Assembly (NCBI GenBank): GCA_019279435.1
Contig: JAAALK010000283.1
Span: 64,462,642-64,526,641 of the forward strand
Reading direction: 5' to 3'
Length of the DNA stretch: 64,000 bases
From: Zizania palustris
Lineage: Eukaryota > Streptophyta > Magnoliopsida > Poales > Poaceae
Of this stretch, positions 11,220 through 23,637 are shown in pieces. Each line of letters starts with the position of its first letter. Position 1 is the stretch's first letter. Position numbers and translations under genes: made by a program. Below the pieces are notes generated by a model, which made no database searches, had not been told where the DNA came from, and was given only the letters and a program-made list of their open reading frames with translations.

Positions 11220-14200
11220 TGTAACACCCCAAATTTTCAAAACAATAAAATATTATTAAATTCAATTTCTTGGAATATATATTTCTGAAAATACTTTTAA
11301 TACTCTTTTATACCCTTTTTAACTACAACATAGAGTAGATGGCCAAACCAGGAGCTGAAATTTTTTGTATAGACTCCCAAGGCCAAGAAATATTTTTGAG
11401 AATTTTTACAAATTTTTAACCACTTTGGAAATGCCCCAAAAGGTTTAATCTATTTTCTGCAATTGTTTTTAATCAGAAAATAATTTCGAACAGTAATGGG
11501 CTCCCTCCCCCCTTTTCTCTCTCTCCCGGCCGGCCCAGCCCGTTCTATCGCGGGCCTTAGACTGACAACCCGGCCCCACCTGTCGGCGCCGAATTCCTCC
11601 CCTCGCGCGCGAACCTGACACCGCGGCCCCACCCGTCAGTCGCCACCCCGCTCGCTCGCGCCCGCTGGCCAGTAGGCCCCACCTGTCAGCTTCGCCCTCA
11701 ACCTCGCGCCAGCCCCCCTAATCCCGCCGGCGAGAACCTCGCCTCGGATCCGCTCGCCGGCTCCCCCTCCCGTTAAACCGACGCCGGCCATTAACTCCCC
11801 GAGGCCCACCGCTCATTTAAACCCATAAAGGCACGTGTTTAAGCCCCCGGGAACGCAGCTCCGTGCATGGCCGAGCCCTCGCCGGCGACTTAAAACTCTC
11901 CCCCGGCTTTCCTTGCATGCGAGCCCCTCCGACGCCTTATTTAAACCCCCCTGCCTCCGCCGCGCTCGACCCCCACACCCTCGCAACCCTGGACCAAACA
12001 GAGCGCCCGTAGTTCACTTTTTAGCGCACTCCTTCGGTTTCGCCTCCAGCCACCGCTCGCCGTCGCCGGGACCCCTCTCCGTCCACACCGACCGCACCGC
12101 CGTGACCGCCAGGACCTCACCAACCCCGGCCACCGCTCCATCGACGACGAACCTCGCCGGATCGCCGTCCCCGCCGAGGAACCGAGAACCTTCGCCGCCA
12201 CCGCTCGTCGCCGGCCTCACCCCGTCGACCCCGGACCACCGCAAGGGTACCCTTTTGTTCCCCTCGGTACCCCCTTTCCGTTTTTAGTCCTAGCTAGACT
12301 AGATAACCCTCGACCTCGCCGGAATCGCTCGCCGTCGCATCACCGGAGTCAGGGAAGAAGGGGTACTTTACCCCCCCGACACGCACTGTGCCGGATTCAA
12401 TCCTGGCCGTGCGATCCAGATCCAAAGCTTAGGATTAAATCATATGTTCGGTTTAATCCGGGCCGTCGGATCTGAGTGAAGCGGTACGGTGCGATCTCAC
12501 GCGTTCGTTTTCATTTAAAACCAGCGTGCGATCTCGTGCGTCCACGTAGTACCCCCTTCGAACGTTTTAATCCTGGCCGTTCGTGGTCACTTACGCGCCC
12601 CACCTCGCCCTCGCGCGTCGGATCTGGATCCGACGGTCCAGATCGACCCGGCGCACGCGCACAGTGCGCGGGTTCACCGTGAGCCTGGCTCACCGTGGAC
12701 CCGAGGGATTTAAAATTTGAAAATAAATTCCAGAAAAGGTTTAAAACTTGTAAAATTCATATCTGGCGCATTTGAACTCTAAAAATTGCCATTCCAATTT
12801 TAGAAAATCCATAATATTATTCTCTACATGTTTATGCAATAAAAACAGTAGGGTTACTTTCACTATTTCATGTTTATTTAAATGAACATTTAAATACCCT
12901 AGGGTTAAAAATGTAAGTTTAATTATTTAAATTCCAGTGAAGTTTATATTCATTTATTTTCTGTTGATAGGAACAAAACACTAAGTTTTCTATGAATCTT
13001 TCATTTTAAATTTATTAGAGAACTTAAAAATGAGGATAACCCCTTTTAAAACCCCTTTCTAAAAAGGACTACTTTTTAAATTCCTTTAAAATTTATTTTT
13101 GAGATAAACCACAGAACCTTAACGATGGAAATTATTTTATTTTTATTTTTAATCAAACCAACTGTAACTTATGTGCTTATAATGTATTGTTATATTATTT
13201 GATTGAATGTGTTCTTTCTATTTTACTTTGTTATATTAAAAAGACTACGACGTCGCCGAGGAGCCGGAATACTTCCCGGAAGTCCCTCCTTCGCCTTTCG
13301 CTGAACAAGGCAAGTCACCAAACCAATTCTTTTGAGCATATTGAACCCATGTTTGATTAAACTATCGCTAAAACACATAGGTTATACATGCATTAGTCAA
13401 ATGAACCCTTACATTATATTTATTTAGGATCCCCCGACCTTGATGTGCAACCCAAGCCATGCTATCTCGCCTAACCTCCTTGTCACCATATGATCAATGA
13501 TATTAGCTAGTGTCCAATGTATTGACACGATCGCTATAGGATAAAAATGAGTCGTAGCAAAATGATTCTATTATATGACCCCCGTTACTTCTTATCCTTG
13601 GAAATTCTGTTGGTGATGAGTTATGGTTGTGAGTGTATGCATGGTGGGTTCCGGGTGCAAGCTAGGGCATTGGTCGGTAGCACCCGGGGCACTATAAGGA
13701 CCGGTCTGAGGGATCCGTTGCAATACACTTACGTACTAACCACAAGTCTAGTGGGTAAGTCCTAACTAAGGTATGGGTTGTTCCAAAACGAGGCCACCAT
13801 TTGGAGATGGGTCAAGTTGCACCTGCGGGTGACTTGTACCAATGTGGTGCAAAAGGCGGTGCGACGTTAGCCGGGATGCGGCCCGACGCGCCGGCGAAAC
13901 CTAGAGCGGGTGGTTATCGCTTGGAACATCTCATATTGAGGTTTTGGCACGAGTTCCCGTGAAATGGGTCATCTCGTTTGGGATGAGTGCGTGCCTTGTG
14001 GGTACAGTAGTACATCTCTGATCAGAGTCTAAAATCTTTTCGAAAAGCCGAGCACACGGTCAAGGGCGGGTTGCGTGACATCCCCCAGTTAGTTTACTTT
14101 GAGTATGAATGTGCATGATGGATTGACATGTAAGGACCGTTGAGCGAGGTGGGGCTGACTGTACCCCTCGAGTTAGTTGATGTTGATGATGTTCATGTTT

Positions 14201-14614
14201 ACTTTCCGCATGATTAAAATATGATTACACTAAATGCAATAACTGCAACTGCACTTTTCCGCAATGTTAGCCATTATCCTTCCTTGTTTATTATCCTGCA
14301 TTATTATTTGCATTTGCGGTGGCTTGTTGAGTACTTTTTGTACTCATACCCGTTGGACCCCACAGAGGATGCTTACTACGAAGACGGTCTGGAGTAGCGA
14401 CCCAGTCGGGAAGAAAAATCCTGAAGAAGATGTTCGTCATGCCGTTTTCTAATTATTTTACTTTACTGTTTTTATTAAAACAATGATGTAATAAATATGG
14501 TCTGCGTACCATGAACCCTGTCGTATGTACGATTGTCGCATGATGAACCTCTTGTATTATTGTTTTTCTTATGAAATTCAATAATGTCTTGATTTGTTAA
14601 ATCGGGGCGCTACA
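11220..14614 (+). repeat. 5' LTR of the Tekay element
   Basis: The LTR is 3395 bp with TGTAACACCCC at its start and GCGCTACA at its end. The first third is GC-rich with open but compositionally biased frames, the middle is AT-rich, and the last 1.4 kb holds blocks conserved with the other LTRs in the window. A GAGTAC-TTTTT-GTACTC hairpin lies at 14329-14345. Confidence 0.95.
13243..13335 (+). other. Exon-like acidic peptide segment inside the LTR
   Basis: After an AT-rich, intron-like stretch ending in AAAAAG, a GC-rich frame encodes DYDVAEEPEYFPEVPPSPF and then AEQGKSP before stopping. The 3' LTR carries the same segment (from about 22262), the solo LTR has a version with a stop, and the diverged LTR at about 7920-8010 keeps the acidic character and the same QGKSP ending. 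Codon-like conservation between diverged LTRs is suggestive, but coding is not proven. It may be an exon of a spliced leader or simply a conserved regulatory block. Confidence 0.3.
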
Positions 14615-14617
14615 AGA

Positions 14618-14630
14618 TGGCATTAGAGCC
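14618..14630 (+). other. Primer binding site
   Basis: TGGCATTAGAGCC lies 3 bp after the 5' LTR. It matches the plant initiator-Met tRNA primer site TGGTATCAGAGCC with two mismatches, in the correct place for minus-strand DNA priming. Confidence 0.75.
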
Positions 14631-14752
14631 GACTCGACTGTAGGAAGCCAAACAGACCCGCCTAGCCATTAGCCACAGGAAATTATTTCTCGAAAATCTA
14701 CTTCATAAACTTTGTTCCTCTCCTCACTTTTATTCAACTTGCTGTTTTGTAG

Positions 14753-15532
14753 ATGTCTGTTTACCAAGTCCACAGCTACTGCCGCCACTACGAGGGCTTC
14801 GTCCGGGAGCTCCGTATGATGCTCACCTTCCTCGGGTTCCTCTTCGAACCCGAATTCCAAGGAGTGTACCCCGACGAGTTCGCCGGGCCTTGCGACGTCT
14901 CCCTCACCGTCCACGGCTCCAGAGAACACCTGCCGCCCTACACCACCGCACTTGGGGGCCCGACTTTCGACGTCGCGTGCCAACGAGTCGCCCTCCAGGC
15001 CCTCATGGAGCTGAGGATGATCTACGACGATCGTCTTCAGAACTCGTCCTTCCGGCTCGTGCCGAAGCGCACTCCCGGAGCCCACCGTAGCATCTACCTC
15101 GGAGTTCACTCCGTGCGTGATCCGGTCATGGCCCGGCAGTCGCGTCTTCTGCAGGCCATGGATGATCTCCACACCGAGGCGGTGCTCGACGCCGACGAGC
15201 ACCATGAGGCGGTTGAGTTCCTTCGTGAAGAAACGAAGAACTTGATCCAGCAGAATGGCGAGTTGCAGCGCAAGATTATGCAGCTGCAGAAGGATATAGC
15301 GGAGATGGTTCCTCTTCTTCCAAGGAAGAAGAAGCCCATCCGTGAGCCCCTCCCTCGCCCCAAGAGGATCCCGCCACGACCCTCCCCCGCCAGGCCCTCT
15401 ACCAGCGCCCCTACACCACGCCCCGGCCTCGTCTCCGACTCCATCATCGAGAATTTTCTCGAGCCCACCATCTCTCTGGAGCCGCGCACTCGTGGTTCCG
15501 AGAGCACGGAGACCGCCTCCGGTGGCGAGTAG
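14753..15532 (+). CDS. Extra ORF upstream of gag (ORF0-like), 259 aa
   Basis: An intact 259-codon frame lies between the primer site and gag, in a different frame from gag-pol. The N-terminal half (about residues 1-130) has an alternating beta/helix look ending in a helix-like segment FDVACQRVALQALMELR. Residues 155-185 form a likely coiled coil (EFLREETKNLIQQNGELQRK). The tail is a basic Pro/Arg-rich stretch and an acidic Ser/Thr-rich end. It has no similarity to gag, protease or RT. Extra ORFs before gag are known from some rice gypsy elements such as RIRE3, which I recall from memory. Function is unknown. The central region resembles a double-stranded-RNA-binding fold only loosely. It lacks internal stops although the neighbouring gag frame has one. 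Expression would need splicing, reinitiation or its own promoter. Confidence 0.7.
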   Translation: MSVYQVHSYCRHYEGFVRELRMMLTFLGFLFEPEFQGVYPDEFAGPCDVSLTVHGSREHLPPYTTALGGPTFDVACQRVALQALMELRMIYDDRLQNSSFRLVPKRTPGAHRSIYLGVHSVRDPVMARQSRLLQAMDDLHTEAVLDADEHHEAVEFLREETKNLIQQNGELQRKIMQLQKDIAEMVPLLPRKKKPIREPLPRPKRIPPRPSPARPSTSAPTPRPGLVSDSIIENFLEPTISLEPRTRGSESTETASGGE

Positions 15533-15725
15533 GCGTTAGGAGACGCTATTTAAATAAAAATCATAATTTTGTATGTGGTGCCATCTGCAACGAGTTGTGT
15601 TGTAGATGGAATAAGATCTTGGATGTAATGAACTATTTATGCCACTCTGTATATTTATGTGCTTGGTGCTTTTGGTTGTATTATTGTTCGTCATCTTTCG
15701 CTTTATCACTATGTATCTTCAGAAG

Positions 15726-18700
15726 ATGGCCGATCACCAGAACACCGGCTCCGACAACGGAGCAGGAGGAAGCCGTGATGCGCCCGAGGGTGTTGTACCC
15801 AACTGGGGTGCAACGGGCCCGCGTCACTCTGGATCGCCTTCTGCCAACCACCCCACCTTGGCAGAGATGATGGCGAATCAGAACCACCTGATCACCGCCC
15901 TCCTCACCCAAATGCAGAACCAACAGGCTCAGTTGGACCGTCTGCAGAACGGGGAACCCGCCCCTCGCGCACCAGCACCCGCGCCCGCTCCGCAACTCTC
16001 CGAGTTCCTGCGCGTGCGCCCGCCCATCTTCTAGAGCACCACCAACCCGATGGAGGCCGGAGATTGGCTTCGCACCATCGGAAAGAAGCTCGACCTCCTC
16101 CCCTGCACCGACCGGGAGCGGGTGGCCTTCGCCACTCACCAGCTCCAGGGTCCCGCCGCTGAATGGTGGGACAACTATCGTGAGTCCCAGCCTGAGGGCC
16201 ACGTGGTGACTTGGGCGGAGTTCACCATTGCCTTTCGTGCCGCCCACGTCCCCGCTGGCGTCATCGCGGTGAAACAGCAGGATTTCCGCGACCTGCAGCA
16301 AGGCAACATGACCGTCATGGAGTACCTCCATGAGTTCAACCGCCTCGCCCGCTACGCACCGGAGGAAGTGCGCACCGACGCCCTCCGCCAAGCCAAGTTC
16401 CTCAGGGGACTTAAGGATGAGCTGTCCATCCAGCTCGTCGCCGCCGACTTCGCCGACTTCCAACGGCTAGTCAACAAAGCGCTCATCCAAGAGACTGAGC
16501 AGAATAAACTGGACCTCAAGAAGAGGAAAATGATCGCCTTCAAGCATCAGCAGGCGAACTCTCAGAGGCCCCGCTTCGTCCCTCCGCCACCAGCGTCTGC
16601 CTACCATCCTCGGCCCGCCTACAGGCCGCATCACGCCGCCGGTGGATCCAACGCCGGGCACCCTCGCCCCGCCCCACCAGCTCCGGCCGCTCAGCCGACA
16701 CCAGCCGCCAAGGCTCCGATCTTGAAGGATCGCCAAGGAAGGCCAGTCGTCTGCTTCAACTGCCGCAAGGAAGGGCACTATGCACACCAGTGTCCCCACC
16801 CCAAGCAAGCTCAAGGCGTGGCACCCAACCAGGCGGTTCGTGCCCGCGTCAACCACATCAGCGCGGAGGAAGCTCAGGAGGCTCCTGAAGTCGTGCTCGG
16901 TACGTTTACTGTGAATTCCGTACCAGCCGTCATATTATTTGACTCTGGAGCAACCCACTCCTTCATCTCGGAAAATTTTGTGAAAACAAACGAACTGGAC
17001 GTGCTCCCTCTACCCATTCCCATGGTGATTGCCACCCCCGGAAATAGGACCTCAGCCCGCTTATACAACCCTAAGGTTCAAATTGACATCCAAGGAATAC
17101 TGTTTCGGGCCGAGCCAGTTCTCATCCAATGCACCGGACTCGACCTTATACTGGGGATGGATTGGTTGATGAAGCACAAGGGAGTGATCGACTGTGCCAA
17201 CAAGTCCGTCACGGTGACCAACCCTAAAGGCGCAGCCGTCACCTTTCGGATGACCAGTCGCGAACCACTCGGAGCATCCCTTCGCTCGATAGCTCTTGAA
17301 GAGGTGCCTATAGTCAAGGAGTTTGCGGATGTCTTCCCTGAAGACCTACCCGGAATGCCTCCCAAGCGGGACATCGAATTCAGAATCGAACTTGTCCCCG
17401 GGACCACTCCAATCTCCAAGCGCCCGTACCGGATGGCCGCTAATGAACTAGCTGAAGTCAAGAGCAACATCGAAGACCTAGAACAAAAAGGGTATATTCG
17501 GCCAAGTACCTCACCCTGGGGTGCACCTGTTATATTTGCCATGAAGAAGGACAAGACCAAGAGGATGTGCGTGGACTATAGAGCCTTGAACGACGTAACC
17601 ATTAAGAACAAGTACCCATTGCCTCAGATCGACGACCTATTCGATCAGCTGAAAGGATCCTCGGTGTTTTCCAAAATTGACCTCAGGTCAGGTTATCACC
17701 AGTTGAGGATTAGAGAAGAGGACATACCCAAGACTGCCTTCACCTCTCGCTATGGACTTTACGAGTACACCGTGATGTCGTTCGGACTCACGAATGCCCC
17801 GGCCTTTTTCATGAACATGATGAATAATGTCTTCATGGAGTTCTTGGACAAGTTCATCGTGGTATTCATCGACGATATCCTCGTTTACTCCAAGACCAAG
17901 GAAGAACACGAGGCTCACCTCCGTCTGACCCTCGAAAAGCTAAGGGAGCAGCAACTGTATGCCAAGTACAGCAAATGTGAATTTTGGTCGTCAGAGGTGA
18001 AGTTCCTCGGCAATGTTATATCTGCCAGAGGAATAGCAGTGGACCCAACCACCGTGGAAGCAGTAACCAACTGGCTGCAGCCCACGACCGTGACCGAGAT
18101 CCGGAGTTTTCTCGGATTGGCCGGATACTACCGCCGATTCATCGAGAATTTTTCCAAGATCGCCAAGCCTATGACCAGACTTCTGCAGAAGGAAGTGAAG
18201 TTTGAATGGACCCCCGACTGCGAGGAAAGCTTCCAGACCCTCAAGAAGAAGCTAGTGTCAGCTCCTATTCTGACTCTGCCAGACATCCGGAAAGACTTCC
18301 ACGTCTACTGTGATGCCTCTCGTCAAGGATTGGGATGCGTCTTAATGCAAGAAGGGAAAGTGATATCCTACGCCTCCCGGCAACTGAGACCGCACGAGCT
18401 GAACTACCCAACCCATGACCTGGAACTAGCAGCCGTGGTTCATGCCTTGAAGATATGGAGACATTACCTTGTGGGGAATCGGTGTGAGGTCTTCACCGAC
18501 CACAAGAGCCTCAAGTACATATTCACCCAACCAGATCTGAATCTCAGGCAAAGGAGATGGTTGGAACTGATCAAGGATTACGACTTGGGCATCCATTATC
18601 ATCCGGGCAAAGCGAACGTGGTGGCAGACGCCCTTAGTCGAAAAGGGTACTGCAATGCCATCATGATTCAAAACCAAGCTCCTTTACTTTATAAGGAGAT

Positions 18701-20192
18701 GGAAAGGCTAAACCTAGGGATCACCACTCGAGCGTACCTCGCTGCCTTGGAATCTCGGCCTGTCTTAATAGACCAGATCCGAGAAAAGCAGAAGGAAGAT
18801 CTGGACATCCTGGAGATCCAGCAGAACATGAGGAAGGGTAAAGCCCCCGGATTTTCCGAGGACGAGCATGGTACCATCTGGTTCGGAAACCGAGTATGCG
18901 TACCCAACCTACCTGAGTTGAAGACCCTCATCCTTCAAGAAGCCCACGATACTCTATACTCCATCCATCCCGGGAGTACAAAGATGTATCAAGACCTAAA
19001 GGAAAAATATTGGTGGGTCAGCATGAAGAGAGAAATAGCAGAGTATGTGGCCAAGTGCGACACATGCCAGCGAGTCAAGGCAGAGCATCAAAGGCCTGCC
19101 GGACTTCTTCAACCTCTCAAGGTCCCTGAATGGAAGTGGGAAGAAATAGGAATGGACTTCATCACAGGACTGCCCAGGACCCAGACTGGTCATGATTCTA
19201 TCTGGGTGATCGTCGACCGACTCACCAAGGTAGCTCACTTCGTTCCGGTCAAGACAACTTACACCGTCGCCAAGTTGGCTGAGTTGTATATGACCCGGAT
19301 CGTGTGCCTCCACGGAGTTCCTAAGAAGATTGTATCTGACCGCGGGAGTCAGTTTACCTCCAAGTTTTGGAAGAACCTTCAAGAGGAACTCGGCACCCGG
19401 CTGAACTTCAGCACCGCCTATCATCCACAGACCGACGGTCAGACCGAAAGGGTCAACCAGATATTGGAGGATATGCTTAGAGCTTGCGCTCTAGACTTTG
19501 GCGGAATGTGGGACAAGAACTTACCATATGCAGAGTTCTCCTACAACAACAACTATCAAGCCAGCCTGCAAATGTCCCCGTTCGAAGCACTCTATGGACG
19601 TAAGTGCAGAACGCCGTTGCTCTGGGATCAAACCAGAGAGTCGCAACTGTTTGGGACTGACCTATTAAGGGAAGCTGAAGAGAAGGTTAAGATCATAAGA
19701 GACCAATTGAAGGCAGCACAATCCAGGCAAAAGAGCTATGCCGACAACCGTCGAAGAGACCTAGCCTTTGAGGAGGGCGATTATGTCTACCTCCGAGTCA
19801 CTCCCCTCCGTGGCACTCAAAGGTTCAACATGAAAGGCAAACTAGCACCCCGCTACGTCGGACCTTTCCAGATCTTCCGTCGACAAGGAGAAGTGGCATA
19901 TCAACTTGAACTGCCTCCATCCTTGGCAGGAGTTCATGATGTGTTCCATGTCTCTCAGCTGAAGAAGTGCCTCCGTGTACCCACCGAGCAAGCCGACCTT
20001 CAGCAGCTTAATGTCCAAGAAGACTTGACCTACATAGAAAGACCCATCCAGATCTTGGAAACCAAGGAGAGAGTAACCAGAAGTCGCGTTGTTCGCTTCT
20101 GCAAAGTCCAATGGAACAACCATCCCGCCGAAGAAGCCACTTGGGAAAAGGAAGACGAACTAAAAGCCCAATATCCCGAGTTATTCGAGTAG
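15726..20192 (+). CDS. Gag-pol polyprotein of the Tekay chromovirus, one internal stop
   Basis: A single frame of 1488 codons encodes all replication proteins of the element. The start is ATG 15726; a TAG at 16032-16034 interrupts it after 102 codons and the frame resumes immediately (next ATG 16050), so this is one gene with one nonsense change. Numbered from 15726: gag with the PMEAGDWLR region (about 105-290), a CCHC knuckle CFNCRKEGHYAHQC (343-356), protease DSGATHSF (406), RT with FIDDILVYS (about 713-722), RNase H with DASRQGLGC and FTDHKSLKYI, integrase with CDTCQRVK, GMDFITGLPR, SDRGSQF and DGQTERVNQ, and a C-terminal chromodomain ending EEATWEKEDELKAQYPELFE. The protein would form virus-like particles and copy and integrate the element. 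The stop probably inactivates this copy. Confidence 0.93.
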
Positions 20193-20221
20193 CGTTCCAA
20201 TCTCGAGGATGAGATTCTTGT

Positions 20222-20232
20222 AAGGGGGATAG
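20222..20232 (+). other. Polypurine tract
   Basis: AAGGGGGATAG lies 3 bp before the 3' LTR, the expected plus-strand priming site. The truncated copy has the matching TAAGGGGGTAGG at 6552-6563. Confidence 0.8.
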
Positions 20233-20235
20233 GTT

Positions 20236-23200
20236 TGTAACACCCCAAATTTTCAAAACAATAAAAATATTATTAAATTCAATTTCTTGGAATATATATT
20301 TCTGAAAATACTTTTAATACTCTTTTATACCCTTTTTAACTACAACATAGAGTAGATGGCCAAACCAGGAGCTGAAAATTTTTGTATAGACTCCCAAGGC
20401 CAAGAAATATTTTTGAGAATTTTTACAAATTTTTAACCACTTTAGAAATGCCCCAAAAGGTTTAATCTATTTTCTGCAATTGTTTTTAATCAGAAAATAA
20501 TTTCGAACAGTAATGGGATCCCTCCCCCCTTTTCTCTCTCTCTCTCGGCCGGCCCAGCCCGTTCTATCGCGCGCCTTAGACTGACAACCCGGCCCCACCT
20601 GTCGGCGCCGAATTCCTCCCCTCGCGCGTGAACCTGACACCGCGGCCCCACCCGTCAGTCGCCACCCCGCTCGCTCGCGCCCGCTGGCCAGTAGGCCCCA
20701 CCTGTCAGCTTCGCCCTCAACCTCGCGCCAGGCCCCCCTAATCCCGCCGGCGAGAACCTCGCCTCGGATCCGCTCGCCGGCTCCCCCTCCCGTTAAACCG
20801 ATGCCGGCCATTAACTCCCCGAGGCCCACCGCTCATTTAAACCCATAAAGGCACGCATTTAAGCCCCCGGGAACGCAGCTCCGTGCATGGCCGAGCCCTC
20901 GCCGGCGACTTAAAACTCTCCCCCGGCTTTCCTTGCATGCGAGCCCCTCCGACGCCTTATTTAAACCCCCCTGCCTCCGCCGCGCTCGACCCCCACACCC
21001 TCGCAACCCTGGACCAAACAGAGCGCCCGTAGTTCACTTTTTAGCGCACTCCTTTGGTTCCGCCTCCAGCCACCGCTCGCCGTCGTCGGGACCCCTCTCC
21101 GTCCGCACCGACCGCACCGCCATGACCGCCAGGACCTCACCAACCCCGGCCACCGCTCCATCGACGACGAACCTCGCCGGATCGCCGTCCCCGCCGAGGA
21201 ACCGAGAACCTTCGCCACCACCGCTCATCGCCGGCCTCACCCCGTCGACCCCGGACCACCGCAAGGGTACCCTTTTGTTCCCCTCGGTACCCCCTTTCCG
21301 TTTTTAGTCCTAGCTAGACTAGATAACCCTCGACCTCGCCGGAATCGCTCGCCGTCGCATCGCCGGAGTCGGGGAAGAAGGGGTACTTTACCCCCCCGAC
21401 ACGCACTGTGCCGGATTCAATCCTGGCCGTGCGATCCAGATCCAAAGATTAGGATTAAATCATCTGTTCGGTTTAATCCGGGCCGTCAGATCTGAGTGAA
21501 GCGGTACGGTGCGATCTCACGCGTTCGTTTTCATTTAAAACCAGCGTGCGATCTCGTGCGTCCATGTAGTACCCCTTCGAACGTTTTAATCCTGGCCGTT
21601 CGTGGTCACTTACGCGCCCCGCCTCGCCCTCGCGCGTCGGATCTGGATCCGACGGTCCAGATCGACCCGGCGCACGCGCACAGTGCGCGGGTTCACCGTG
21701 AGCCTGGCTCACCGTGGACCCGAGGGATTTAAAATTTGAAAATAAATTCCAGAAAAGGTTTAAAACTTGTAAAATTCATATCTGGCGCATTTGAACTCTA
21801 AAAATTGCCATTCCAATTTCAGAAAATCCATAATATTATTCTCTACATGTTTATGCAATAAAAACAGTAGGGTTACTTTCACTATTTCATGTTTATTTAA
21901 ATGAACATTTAAATACCCTAGGGTTAAAAATGTAAGTTTAATTATTTAAATTCCAGTGAAGTTTATATTCATTTATTTTCTGTTGATAGGAACAAAACAC
22001 TAAGTTTTCTATGAATCTTTCATTTTAAATTTATTAGAGAACTTAAAAATGAGGATAACCCCTTTTAAAACCCCTTTCTAAAAAGGACTACTTTTTAAAT
22101 TCCTTTAAAATTTATTTTTGAGATAAACCACAGAACCTTAACGATGGAAATTATTTTATTTTTATTTTTAATCAAACCAACTGTAACTTATGTGCTTATA
22201 ATGTATTGTTATATTATTTGATTGAATGCGTTCTTTCTATTTTACTTTGTTATATTAAAAAGACTACGACGTCGCCGAGGAGCCGGAATACTTCCCGGAA
22301 GTCCCTCCTTCGCCTTTCGCTGAACAAGGCAAGTCACCAAACCAATTCTTTTGAGCATATTGAACCCATGTTTGATTAAACTATCGCTAAAACACATAGG
22401 TTATACATGCATTAGTCAAATGAACCCTTACATTATATTTATTTAGGATCCCCCGACCTTGATGTGCAACCCAAGCCATGCTATCTCGCCTAACCTCCTT
22501 GTCACCATATGATCAATGATATTAGCTAGTGTCCAATGTATTGACACGATCGCTATAGGATAAAAATGAGTCGTAGCAAAATGATTCTATTATATGACCC
22601 CCGTTACTTCTTATCCTTGGAAATTCTGTTGGTGATGAGTTATGGTTGTGAGTGTATGCATGGTGGGTTCCGGGTGCAAGCTAGGGCATTGGTCGGTAGC
22701 ACCCGGGGCACTATAAGGACCGGTCTGAGGGATCCGTTGCAATACACTTACGTACTAACCACAAGTCTAGTGGGTAAGTCCTAACTAAGGTATGGGTTGT
22801 TCCAAAACGAGGCCACCATTTGGAGATGGGTCAAGTTGCACCTGCGGGTGACTTGTACCAATGTGGCGCAAAAGGGGGTGCGACGTTAGCCGGGATGCGG
22901 CCCGGCGCGTCGGCGAAACCTAGAGCGGGTGGTTATCGCTTGGAACATCTCATATTGAGGTTTTGGCACGAGTTCCCGTGAAATGGGTCATCTCGTTTGG
23001 GATGAGTGCGTGCCTTGTGGGTACAGTAGTACATCTCTGATCAGAGTCTAAAATCTTTTCGAAAAGCCGAGCACACGGTCAAGGGCGGGTTGCGTGACAT
23101 CCCCCAGTTAGTTTACTTTGAGTATGAATGTGCATGATGGATTGACATGTAAGGACCGTTGAGCGAGGTGGGGCTGACTGTACCCCTCGAGTTAGTTGAT

Positions 23201-23632
23201 GTTGATGATGTTCATGTTTACTTTCCGCATGATTAAAATATGATTACACTAAATGCAATAACTGCAACTGCACTTTTCCGCAATGTTAGCCATTATCCTT
23301 CCTTGTTTATTATCCTGCATTATTATTTGCATTTGCGGTGGCTTGTTGAGTACTTTTTGTACTCATACCCGTTGGACCCCACAGAGGATGCTTACTACGA
23401 AGACGGTCTGGAGTAGCGACCCAGTCGGGAAGAAAAATCCTGAAGAAGATGTTCGTCATGCCGTTTTCTAATTATTTTACTTTACTGTTTTATTAAAACA
23501 ATGATGTAATAAATATGGTCTGCGTACCATGAACCCTGTCGTATGTACGATTGTCGCATGATGAACCTCTTGTATTATTGTTTTTCTTATGAAATTCAAT
23601 AATGTCTCGATTTGTTAAATCGGGGCGCTACA
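20236..23632 (+). repeat. 3' LTR of the Tekay element
   Basis: The 3397-bp LTR is nearly identical to 11220-14614. By eye I find about 30 substitutions and five small indels, most of them in the first 1.7 kb and mostly transitions. The LTR ends in GCGCTACA and is followed by the target duplication CTTAT. Confidence 0.95.
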
Positions 23633-23637
23633 CTTAT

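Larger units (their letters stand above)
11220..23632 (+). mobile_element. Near-complete Ty3/gypsy Tekay (Del) chromovirus
   Basis: This 12.4-kb element has two 3.4-kb LTRs, each starting TGTAACACCCC and ending GGGGCGCTACA, flanked by the 5-bp target duplication CTTAT (11215-11219 and 23633-23637). Between them, in order, lie a tRNA primer site, an extra ORF, a gag-pol frame (gag, CCHC knuckle, protease, RT, RNase H, integrase, chromodomain) and a polypurine tract. The gag-RT-RH-IN order defines gypsy. The C-terminal chromodomain and very long LTRs point to the Tekay/Del lineage. The LTRs differ at about 1 percent of sites by eye, so insertion is recent. One in-frame stop in gag is the only obvious lesion. 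Confidence 0.95.

Noticed and set aside
11835..12287. 150-codon frame in the 5' LTR and its copy at 20933-21307
   Set aside because: Low-complexity, starts differ between the copies, and the diverged LTR has no matching protein.
15681..16463. 260-codon minus-strand frame over the gag region
   Set aside because: It is the shadow of the gag-pol frame and shows no motif of its own.
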